From assembly GCA_900290385.1 (NCBI GenBank), contig OMSV01000017.1, positions 1,994 to 14,755 on the forward strand: a stretch of DNA of 12,762 nucleotides, written 5' to 3'. Below, piece by piece: positions 6,586 through 12,762 of the stretch. This stretch comes from Syntrophobacter sp. SbD2. GTDB taxonomy: Bacteria; Desulfobacterota; Syntrophobacteria; Syntrophobacterales; Syntrophobacteraceae. Below the pieces are notes generated by a model, which worked only from the letters and a program-made list of their open reading frames with translations, was not told where the DNA came from and did no database searches. The first letter of the stretch is position 1. The number at the start of each line of letters is the position of its first letter. Position numbers and translations under genes: made by a program.

Positions 6586-8523
6586 ATGCCAAAACAAATT
6601 CAGATTAGCCTTCCTGGTGGAGGAAATCAAACAGTGCCAAAAGGGACTGCCGTTTCGGAGATTTTAAGCAAAATGGGGCAGTCCGGCGATGGTTGGATTG
6701 CCGCAAGGCTAAATGGTCAATTGGTGGATCTGGCCCGCGGGGTCGAAGAGGACGCTGTGCTCGAAGGGGTGGCAACCGATTCGCCAGCAGCGCTTGAGAT
6801 CCTCAGGCACAGCGCTGCGCACATAATGGCACAGGCCGTGAGGTCGATTTTTCCGGAAGCGCTCATTGCCATCGGCCCGGCAATCGAAAACGGTTTTTAT
6901 TACGATTTCGATGTGCTGAGACCTTTCACGCAGGAGGACCTGGAAAAGATCGAAGCCAAAATGAAGGAGATCACTTCGCAGAAGCTTCCCTTCTTTCGGC
7001 GGGATGTGCCGCGCGAAGAGGCGATAGGTTTGTTTTCCAGGGTTGGCGAAAAATATAAGGTTGAGCTTCTGGAAAGTTTCACCGATCCTGTGGTTTCCTT
7101 TTATCAGCAGGGTGATTTCATCGACCTTTGCCGTGGTCCTCACGTTCCCCATTCGGGTTTTCTCAAGGCTTTCAAGCTCACAAGCGTAGCGGGGGCCTAC
7201 TGGCGCGGGGATGAACGCAACCCGATGCTCCAGCGAATCTATGGGACTGCCTTCTTTGATGCGGAGTCGCTGAAGAAGTACCTCAACTTGCTGGAAGAGG
7301 CCCAAAGGCGGGATCACCGCCGGCTGGGCAAGGAACTCGATCTGTTCAGCTTCTCGGAGGAAATCGGTGCCGGGATGGTCATCTACCACCCAAAAGGGGC
7401 GCTCATTCGCAATATCCTGGAGAACTTTGAAAAACGCGAGCACCTGCTGCGCGGCTATCAGATAGTGGTGGGCCCGACGCTGCTCAAGACCGAATTGTGG
7501 AAAAAGTCCGGGCATTTCGAGCACTACCGCGAAAATATGTATTTCACGGAGATAGACGAACAGTCCTACGGCGTGAAGCCGATGAACTGCCTGTCCCACA
7601 TGATGATCTACAAGTCCAAAATCCGCAGCTACCGCGACCTGCCAATCCGCTACTTTGAGCTGGGGACGGTGCACCGGCACGAAAAATCCGGGGTGCTGCA
7701 CGGCCTGCTTCGGGTCCGGCAGTTTACCCAGGACGATGCTCATATCCTTTGTACGGCCGGCCAGTTGAACGACGAAATCAAAGGCATTATAGATTTTGTT
7801 GCAGAGGTGATGGGGATTTTCGGCTTTGACTTTGAGATGGAAATCAGCACCCGGCCTGAGAAGTCCATCGGCACGGATGAAGATTGGGAGCGAGCGACGG
7901 GCGCTCTGGTGAAGGCGCTTGAGGATAAGGGATTACAGTATCATCTATGCGAAGGGGAGGGCGCTTTCTATGGGCCGAAGATCGACGTCAAGCTCAAAGA
8001 CGCCCTTGAGCGGCGCTGGCAGTGCGCAACAATCCAATGCGATTTCACCTTACCCGAAAGATTCGATCTGACGTACATTGGGGCAGATGGTGGCAAGCAC
8101 AGGCCGGTCATGGTACACAGGGTGATCCTTGGTGCGATAGAGCGTTTCCTGGGAGTTCTTATAGAACATTACGCGGGGGCTTTCCCTATCTGGCTGGCGC
8201 CCGTGCAGGCTATGATCGTCACTGTTACCGACTCGCAGCTCGATTTCGCACAGGCTGTCTGCGGGGAACTCCGCGGCCGGGGCGTTCGCGCCGAGGTCGA
8301 CATGAGAAGCGAAAAACTCGGGTATAAGATCCGGGAAGCTCAGATGCAGAAAGTCCCATACATGCTCGTTGTTGGGGACAAGGAAGTCGAGAAGGGGGCT
8401 ATCGCGCCCAGGAAACGGGACGGAACTCAACTGAGTCTAATGACCCCGCTTCAGTTTGCTGAACTGGTGGGCAGGGAGTGCCTGGAGTCCAGCAAGGGGC
8501 GTGTTGGTTTGGGCATTGTTTGA
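6586..8523 (+). CDS. thrS: Threonyl-tRNA synthetase
   Basis: Class II synthetase that charges tRNA-Thr and clears mis-attached serine; a cytoplasmic homodimer. The 645 residues match the full bacterial form: TGS domain (1-62), editing domain with H75xxxH79 plus C182 and H186 (CRGPH), catalytic core, and a C-terminal anticodon-binding domain (about 535-640). The zinc ligands are present as C335 (MNCLSH), H386 (DDAHILC) and H511 (MVHRVILG). Motif 2 is [12 protein letters not shown] (355-366). The start ATG has AAGGA seven bases upstream. It is the first gene of thrS-infC-rpmI-rplT-pheS-pheT, the arrangement found in many bacteria, and follows a leader with a terminator-like hairpin. Nothing is missing or unusual in the protein. 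Confidence 0.98.
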   Translation: MPKQIQISLPGGGNQTVPKGTAVSEILSKMGQSGDGWIAARLNGQLVDLARGVEEDAVLEGVATDSPAALEILRHSAAHIMAQAVRSIFPEALIAIGPAIENGFYYDFDVLRPFTQEDLEKIEAKMKEITSQKLPFFRRDVPREEAIGLFSRVGEKYKVELLESFTDPVVSFYQQGDFIDLCRGPHVPHSGFLKAFKLTSVAGAYWRGDERNPMLQRIYGTAFFDAESLKKYLNLLEEAQRRDHRRLGKELDLFSFSEEIGAGMVIYHPKGALIRNILENFEKREHLLRGYQIVVGPTLLKTELWKKSGHFEHYRENMYFTEIDEQSYGVKPMNCLSHMMIYKSKIRSYRDLPIRYFELGTVHRHEKSGVLHGLLRVRQFTQDDAHILCTAGQLNDEIKGIIDFVAEVMGIFGFDFEMEISTRPEKSIGTDEDWERATGALVKALEDKGLQYHLCEGEGAFYGPKIDVKLKDALERRWQCATIQCDFTLPERFDLTYIGADGGKHRPVMVHRVILGAIERFLGVLIEHYAGAFPIWLAPVQAMIVTVTDSQLDFAQAVCGELRGRGVRAEVDMRSEKLGYKIREAQMQKVPYMLVVGDKEVEKGAIAPRKRDGTQLSLMTPLQFAELVGRECLESSKGRVGLGIV

Positions 8524-8571
8524 ACAAACAGCACGGCAATTATATGAAAGAAAAAAATAAACCCTAATCAA

Positions 8572-8577
8572 AAGGAG
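8572..8577 (+). promoter_or_regulatory. infC ribosome binding site deciding an unusual start
   Basis: AAGGAG (8572-8577) is the only strong Shine-Dalgarno site before infC. It follows an in-frame TAA at 8565-8567. Eight bases downstream is a CTG at 8586; the first conventional in-frame start, GTG at 8604, is 26 bases away. Confidence 0.7.
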
Positions 8578-8585
8578 AAACGACA

Positions 8586-9095
8586 CTGGAGAAACAGGCC
8601 AATGTGAATGAAAAGATTCGAGGTCCTGAAGTCAGGGTGATCGGGCATGACGGCCAGCAGCTTGGAATTATTCCGGTCCGAAAGGCCCTGGAGCTGGCCG
8701 CACTGGAGCATCTGGATCTCGTCGAAGTGGCCCCGAACGCCGATCCGCCTGTTTGCAAGATAATGGATTACGGAAAGTTCAAATACCAGCAGAACAAGCG
8801 GTCCCAGGAAGCCAAAAAGAAACAGACCGTAATCCAGGTAAAGGAAGTAAAGATTCGCCCGAAGACCGACGAACACGACCTTCAGGTGAAAATCCGCCAC
8901 ATCAAGCGTTTTCTCTCCCAGAAGGACAAGGCGAAGGTGACGATTCTTTTTCGTGGAAGGGAGATCGCTTACTCCGATCAGGGGTTCAAGGTTCTGGAAC
9001 GCATAAAGGAAGAGCTCAAGGAAGAAGTCGTAATTGAGCAGCAGCCCAAGATGGAAGGCCGTAACCTGGTAATGATTATGGCCCCGAGGTCTTGA
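8586..9095 (+). CDS. infC: Translation initiation factor IF3, probable CTG start
   Basis: IF3 binds the 30S subunit, prevents early 50S joining and checks the start codon and initiator tRNA. The N-terminal domain begins VNEKIRGPEVRVIG and includes PPVCKIMDYGKFKYQQ; a lysine-rich linker (QEAKKKQ) leads to the C-terminal domain VKEVKIRPKTDEHDL...GREIAY...MAPRS. From CTG 8586 the protein has 169 residues; from GTG 8604 it has 163. I prefer CTG because AAGGAG lies eight bases before it and the extra six residues give an N-terminus like that of Bacillus IF3, which has a few residues before VNEGIR. E. coli infC starts with AUU, and IF3 represses its own synthesis by rejecting that codon, so a rare start here would fit known biology. 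GTG 8604 cannot be excluded: GGAG lies 12 bases before it. It follows thrS by 62 bases. Confidence 0.95.
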   Translation: MEKQANVNEKIRGPEVRVIGHDGQQLGIIPVRKALELAALEHLDLVEVAPNADPPVCKIMDYGKFKYQQNKRSQEAKKKQTVIQVKEVKIRPKTDEHDLQVKIRHIKRFLSQKDKAKVTILFRGREIAYSDQGFKVLERIKEELKEEVVIEQQPKMEGRNLVMIMAPRS

Positions 9096-9122
9096 AAAAT
9101 TCACAGAATCTACCTTAATTTA

Positions 9123-9151
9123 TTGACTCTTGGTCAAGTCCTAAATAAACT
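9123..9151 (+). promoter_or_regulatory. Candidate internal promoter before rpmI-rplT
   Basis: TTGACT (9123-9128, five of six) and TAAACT (9146-9151, four of six) are 17 bases apart, 27 bases after the infC stop. It would let rpmI, rplT and the genes beyond be transcribed apart from thrS-infC, with a leader of about 130 bases. By eye only. Confidence 0.5.
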
Positions 9152-9196
9152 AATGCTTTTGCCATGACGATCGGGGCCAAAGGCCAAAGCTTCGTC

Positions 9197-9258
9197 TCGG
9201 CGCGCTCACTGGCGGGATTGGCGCCTGTGCCGAAAATTCCCGTCAGTAAGGAATTTTT
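9197..9258 (+). promoter_or_regulatory. Hairpin pair in the rpmI leader
   Basis: TCGGC+GCGC (9197-9205) can pair with GCGC (9221-9224) and GCCGA (9229-9233), and next to it AAAATTCC (9233-9240) pairs perfectly with GGAATTTT (9250-9257) around a nine-base loop, with a further T. The two stems share base 9233. The second looks like a weak, AT-rich terminator or attenuator 30 bases before rpmI. In other bacteria this position or the infC leader carries L20-responsive control; whether that applies here is inference. Confidence 0.4.
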
Positions 9259-9288
9259 AACCACTAAGAAAACCGGAGGATATCCGTA

Positions 9289-9486
9289 ATGCCCAAGATC
9301 AGAACCAATCGCGCCGCGGCCAAACGGTTCAATAAAACCGGCACGGGCAAAATCGTCAGGGCCAAGGCTTTCAAGAGTCATATTCTGACTAAGAAAAGTC
9401 CAAAAAGAAAACGCGGGCTGCGTCAGGACACAGTGGTTAACGCCATAAACGTCAGGGCTCTCAAGCGGATGATGCCTTATCTATAA
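9289..9486 (+). CDS. rpmI: 50S ribosomal protein L35
   Basis: A 65-residue, highly basic 50S protein of normal family length. The typical [14 protein letters not shown] start, [24 protein letters not shown] and RMMPYL end are all present. GGAGGA (9275-9280) lies eight bases before the ATG. It sits between infC and rplT as in most bacteria, but with larger than usual gaps: 193 bases before it, with a candidate promoter and hairpins, and 138 bases after it. Confidence 0.97.
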   Translation: MPKIRTNRAAAKRFNKTGTGKIVRAKAFKSHILTKKSPKRKRGLRQDTVVNAINVRALKRMMPYL

Positions 9487-9624
9487 ACCGGATTTTAGCC
9501 ATCGAGTTCGCAGAGGTAAGGACCTGCAGCCCGTTATTCAGGCTTTCGCCGGGGTGACGGTTCCTTGCAACATGTCATAACTTTGTTGAGAACGTACTAG
9601 GAGCTTATTTAACAGGAGATTTCG
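9487..9624 (+). other. Non-coding spacer between rpmI and rplT
   Basis: In this 138-base gap AGCC and GGCT (about 9528-9544), and CCCG with CGGG around it, could pair, but the stems are short. No T-run and no convincing promoter is seen. AGGAG (9614-9618) six bases before the rplT ATG is its ribosome binding site. It may hold an L20 regulatory site; nothing in the sequence proves it. Confidence 0.4.
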
Positions 9625-9978
9625 ATGCCCAGGGTCAAAAAGGCGGTCAAGTCGCGCGCGAGGCGTAAGAAGATTCTCTCGGCGGCAAAGGGATATCGAG
9701 GGGGTCGCGGTACTTTGCTTCGCACAGCAAAGGAAACGGTCGAGCGTGCCCTCAAGTTCGCATACCGCGACAGAAAGGTCAGAAAACGCGAATTCCGAAG
9801 CCTGTGGATTATTCGCATCAATGCCGCAGCTCGAGTGCACGATCTGAGCTATTCCAGATTCATGAACGGCCTAAAGAAGGCCAATATAACGCTAGACAGG
9901 AAAGCCCTGGCAAATCTTGCGGCTACGAACCCGGAGGTTTTCGCCGAACTGGCCAGGATAGCGAAAGAAGCTGCCTAG
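9625..9978 (+). CDS. rplT: 50S ribosomal protein L20
   Basis: L20 binds 23S rRNA directly and is needed early in 50S assembly; in several bacteria it also represses its own operon by binding the leader mRNA. The 117 residues match the family length. The basic, extended N-terminal arm ([16 protein letters not shown], then [10 protein letters not shown]) and the [11 protein letters not shown] segment (about 60-70) with the following globular domain are typical. A strong AGGAG lies six bases before the start. The pheS start comes three bases after the stop, so rplT and pheS are almost certainly co-transcribed. Confidence 0.98.
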   Translation: MPRVKKAVKSRARRKKILSAAKGYRGGRGTLLRTAKETVERALKFAYRDRKVRKREFRSLWIIRINAAARVHDLSYSRFMNGLKKANITLDRKALANLAATNPEVFAELARIAKEAA

Positions 9979-9981
9979 GAA

Positions 9982-10992
9982 ATGAAAGAGGCTGTTGAGA
10001 AACTTCTTGAGACGGCCTGCCGCGCCCTTTCCGGGCTGGAAGAGGACCCGAGGGCCTTCGACCAGGCCCGGATTCGTTTTTTGGGGAGAAAGGGAGAACT
10101 TGCCCAGCTTTTCAAAGAGTTGGGAAAGGTCCCCGAGCAAGAGCGCAGGGAAGTCGGCAGACTGTTGAATGTTGCTAAATTGCGGCTGGAGGAGATCTTC
10201 TCGGAGGCGGCGCAGAGGAGTCGCGATCTGGAGGCCTCCAGGCGTGAATCGATCGATGTAACCGTTCCCGGAAGACTGCCGCCGCCGGGTCGCCTTCATC
10301 CGATCACACAGACGGCGATGGAGGTTTGCCGCATTTTCAATTGGCTTGGGTTCGAAACGGTCGAGGGGCCTGAGGTAGAGCTGGACTATTACAATTTCGA
10401 GGCACTCAATCTCCCGAAAGACCATCCGGCCAGGGACATGCAGGACACTTTCTACATCTCCGAAGAGGTGGTGCTGAGGACCCACACCTCGCCCATCCAG
10501 GTCCGCACAATGGAAAAGCGAAAGCCCCCGGTCCGCGTCATAGCTCCCGGAAGGACATACCGCCGCGATTCGGACGTCACTCATACGCCCATGTTTCACC
10601 AGGTGGAGGGCCTGATGGTGGGCAAGGGCATCTCTTTTGGCGATTTGAAAGGCATTCTCACCACATTTGTCCACCAGATGTTCGGTCTTGAGGTCGGGCT
10701 TCGTTTCCGGCCGAGTTTTTTCCCTTTCACCGAACCGAGCGCCGAGGTGGATATTGCGTGCGTCATATGCCGGGGAGGCGGCTGCCGCGTTTGCAAAGGC
10801 ACCGGATGGCTCGAAATTCTGGGATCTGGAATGGTTGACCCGGAGGTCTACAAATACGTCGGCTATGATCCGGAGGAGGTAAGCGGTTTTGCTTTCGGCA
10901 TGGGGATCGAGCGGATAGCCATGTTGAAATTCGGAATAGACGACCTTCGTTTGTTCTTTGAAAACGACCTGCGTTTTCTTAAGCAGTTTTAG
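9982..10992 (+). CDS. pheS: Phenylalanyl-tRNA synthetase alpha subunit
   Basis: Catalytic alpha subunit of the alpha2-beta2 class II synthetase that charges tRNA-Phe. The 336 residues include an N-terminal coiled-coil tRNA-binding arm (about 1-90), motif 2 in LRTHTSPIQ (165-173) with RTYRRD (191-196), FHQVEG (205-210) and motif 3 [10 protein letters not shown] (302-311). A zinc-ribbon-like insertion C260-x2-C263-x4-C268-x2-C271 lies before GTGWLEILG; many bacterial PheS proteins have it while E. coli does not, so it is a lineage trait rather than an oddity. Only three bases separate it from the rplT stop, and TAGGAA spanning that stop gives a modest Shine-Dalgarno site. pheT begins eight bases after its stop. 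Confidence 0.98.
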   Translation: MKEAVEKLLETACRALSGLEEDPRAFDQARIRFLGRKGELAQLFKELGKVPEQERREVGRLLNVAKLRLEEIFSEAAQRSRDLEASRRESIDVTVPGRLPPPGRLHPITQTAMEVCRIFNWLGFETVEGPEVELDYYNFEALNLPKDHPARDMQDTFYISEEVVLRTHTSPIQVRTMEKRKPPVRVIAPGRTYRRDSDVTHTPMFHQVEGLMVGKGISFGDLKGILTTFVHQMFGLEVGLRFRPSFFPFTEPSAEVDIACVICRGGGCRVCKGTGWLEILGSGMVDPEVYKYVGYDPEEVSGFAFGMGIERIAMLKFGIDDLRLFFENDLRFLKQF

Positions 10993-10999
10993 AGGCACT

Positions 11000-12762
11000 A
11001 TGCTGATAAGTCTTAAGTGGCTTTCCGACTATGTTGACTGCCCGCTTTCTCCCGAGCGTATCGCAGATGGCCTGACCATGGCGGGTCTGGAGGTGGAATC
11101 GCTTTGTTTGCGCTACATCCAGCTCAAAAACGTGCTGACCGCTCGGATCGAGGCGGTGGAACCCCATCGAAATGCCGAACGGCTCAAGATCTGTTTAGTC
11201 TCAGGCACGGGCGGCCTGCGCAGGATCGTTTGCGGCGCTCCGAACGTGAGCGCTGGAGCAATTGTTCCGCTGGCCCTGCCGGGGGCGGAGCTGCCGAACG
11301 GATCAGTCCGTGAGGTTAAGGTTCGAGGCGAATTGTCGCAGGGGATGCTCTGTTCGCAAAAAGAACTCGGGCTGGGCGAAGACCACAGCGGCATCTGGAT
11401 TCTTCCCGCCGATACTCCGGCCGGTGTCCCGCTTGACGAGGCACTGGGGATCAGGGACGTGCTGATGGAGGTTGGGATCACTCCCAACCGCGGGGATTGC
11501 CTCTCATTGGTGGGTATTGCCAGAGAGGTGGCGGCCCTGTGTAAGACATCCGTAAAATACGCTTCCATTGCAGTCGATGAAACCGGTCCTGCCATTGATA
11601 CGTTGACATCGGTCACCGTAGACGATCCCGCAGGCTGCCCTCGCTATACGGCCAGGGTTATACAGGGCCTGAAGACAGGTCCTTCACCCGAATGGCTCAA
11701 AGACAGGTTGGAGGCGCTTGGCGTCCGTTCGATCAACAACATTGTCGATGTTACCAATTACGTCATGATGGAGCTTGGTCAACCGCTTCACGCTTTCGAC
11801 TTCAACCGGCTGCGTCAGCGCCGCATAGTTGTGCGAAAAGCCGGGCCGGGCGAGCGGTTTATCACGCTCGACGGCATCGAGCGCGATCTGGCCGAAGGGG
11901 CCGTGCTGATCTGCGACGGGGTCGGTCCGGTTGCCATAGGCGGCATCATGGGAGGCCTCAATTCAGAAATCGAGCCGGATACCACTGATGTTCTGATTGA
12001 AAGCGCCTACTTTGATCCGCTCTCGATTCGCCGGACCAGCAGGAGACTCGGGCTCAAGACCGAGTCGAGCTACCGGTTCGAACGCGGCACGGACCCTGGC
12101 GGCGTGATCAGGGCTCTCGACCGGGCGGCAGAGCTTATGCTGGAGGTCGGGGGGGGTGCGATTGCGGCGGGCAGGATCGACGTATGCCCAAATCCGATAA
12201 AAGCACAGGAAATAGTGCTGCGGGTGGACAGGGCCAACAGGCTCCTGGGGACCAGGCTATCCCCGCACGAGATGAAAGAGACACTGGAGAGAATTGAGAT
12301 GCGCGTGGACGCGCTGGACTTGGATCGTCTCCGGGTGGTTGTGCCTGGTTTCAGGGGGGATATCACAAGAGAGATCGACCTGTGTGAAGAATTGGCGAGG
12401 ATTTCGGGCTATGACGGAATTCCGGTTACCAGCCCGGCCGCTGCCGTGGAAGCCGCCGGTTTCGATCCCCATCAGAGGGCGCGCAGGGAGCTGAAGGACC
12501 TGTTGGCAGGCGCCGGGTTCTTCGAGGTTATCAATTACTCGTTTATTTCTTATGAATCTATCAGAAAGCTTCCGTATTCGGAAGGTGATCCAAGACTGGC
12601 CCCAATCCGGCTGAAGAACCCTCTGAGCGACGAGCAGGCCGTAATGCGAACGACCCTGCTGCCCGGGTTGCTTCAAAATGCACGCTACAACTTCGACCGC
12701 CGAAGCGAAAACTTCAGGATTTTTGAACTGAGCAAGATTTTTCTGCCTGCAAAAGAGGGCTT
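11000..12762 (+). CDS. pheT: Phenylalanyl-tRNA synthetase beta subunit, cut by right window edge
   Basis: Beta subunit of PheRS, which binds tRNA-Phe and edits mischarged tyrosine. The first 587 residues are present; the family has about 800, so the end of the catalytic-like core and the anticodon-binding domain lie outside. Seen are the N-terminal MLISLKWLSDYV block, the EMAP/OB-type tRNA-binding domain (about 39-148, with CGAPNV and SQGMLCSQKELGL), the B3/B4 editing domain (about 210-390, with QPLHAFD at 261-267 and the nearby ESAYFDP), the B5 domain (about 400-475, with PGFRGDITREIDLCEELARISGYD), and the beginning of the core (INYSF at 511-515). AGAGG lies four bases before ATG 11000. It is the last visible gene of the translation operon. 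No break in the reading frame is seen. Confidence 0.98.
   Translation, partial: MLISLKWLSDYVDCPLSPERIADGLTMAGLEVESLCLRYIQLKNVLTARIEAVEPHRNAERLKICLVSGTGGLRRIVCGAPNVSAGAIVPLALPGAELPNGSVREVKVRGELSQGMLCSQKELGLGEDHSGIWILPADTPAGVPLDEALGIRDVLMEVGITPNRGDCLSLVGIAREVAALCKTSVKYASIAVDETGPAIDTLTSVTVDDPAGCPRYTARVIQGLKTGPSPEWLKDRLEALGVRSINNIVDVTNYVMMELGQPLHAFDFNRLRQRRIVVRKAGPGERFITLDGIERDLAEGAVLICDGVGPVAIGGIMGGLNSEIEPDTTDVLIESAYFDPLSIRRTSRRLGLKTESSYRFERGTDPGGVIRALDRAAELMLEVGGGAIAAGRIDVCPNPIKAQEIVLRVDRANRLLGTRLSPHEMKETLERIEMRVDALDLDRLRVVVPGFRGDITREIDLCEELARISGYDGIPVTSPAAAVEAAGFDPHQRARRELKDLLAGAGFFEVINYSFISYESIRKLPYSEGDPRLAPIRLKNPLSDEQAVMRTTLLPGLLQNARYNFDRRSENFRIFELSKIFLPAKEG

Noticed and set aside
6709..7743. 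Long open frame (344 codons) on the minus strand
   Set aside because: It lies wholly antisense to thrS, has no family resemblance, and thrS is certain. The same holds for antisense frames at 9892-10998 (over pheS), 2391-3011 (over miaB) and 104-583 (over ade).
8544..8567. Seven-codon ATG frame between thrS and infC, in frame with infC
   Set aside because: It has no Shine-Dalgarno site and ends in TAA before the infC ribosome binding site; likely chance, unless the TAA is a sequencing error.
10759..10800. Cys-rich CxxC-x4-CxxC insertion in PheS as a novelty
   Set aside because: This zinc-ribbon-like insertion is usual in PheS of many bacteria, including Bacillus-type proteins.
1..12762. Mobile element, CRISPR, prophage, defence or biosynthetic system
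   Set aside because: All coding space is accounted for by housekeeping genes and small conserved proteins; no transposase, integrase, terminal inverted repeats or spaced repeats were seen.

Overview
The window is a stretch of bacterial housekeeping chromosome, made of two divergent gene blocks that meet near position 4120-4300. By eye it is moderately GC-rich. The clustering of miaB with DUF4911 and DUF151 genes, the zinc-ribbon form of PheS, and the thrS-infC-rpmI-rplT-pheS-pheT order fit a deltaproteobacterium (Desulfobacterota, perhaps Syntrophobacterales-like). That placement is from memory of families and was not tested by a search.

Minus-strand block (read right to left): a 78-residue DUF4911 protein with a TTG start (3881-4117), miaB for tRNA 2-methylthiolation (2301-3653), a DUF151 bifunctional-nuclease-family protein (1642-2136), and adenine deaminase ade (1495 to beyond the left edge). 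The gaps of 146 to 227 bases contain candidate promoters before miaB and before the DUF151 gene, so this is probably a series of small units rather than one tight operon.

Plus-strand block: a secreted protein of unknown function (4297-5703) overlaps pgsA (5700-6251) by four bases. A strong sigma70-type promoter then drives tRNA-Val(GAC) (6302-6376). A 209-base leader with a terminator-like hairpin precedes thrS (6586-8523), followed by infC, rpmI, rplT, pheS and pheT, which runs off the right edge. This second half is a translation operon: two aminoacyl-tRNA synthetases, initiation factor IF3 and ribosomal proteins L35 and L20.

No mobile element, CRISPR array, phage gene, toxin-antitoxin pair or defence system is visible, and I do not see a new multi-gene system. 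What deserves a second look is regulatory: infC has no ATG, GTG or TTG at the right distance from its Shine-Dalgarno site and seems to start at CTG; thrS has a candidate attenuator; rpmI has its own candidate promoter and a structured leader. The uncharacterised secreted protein coupled to pgsA is the least understood gene.
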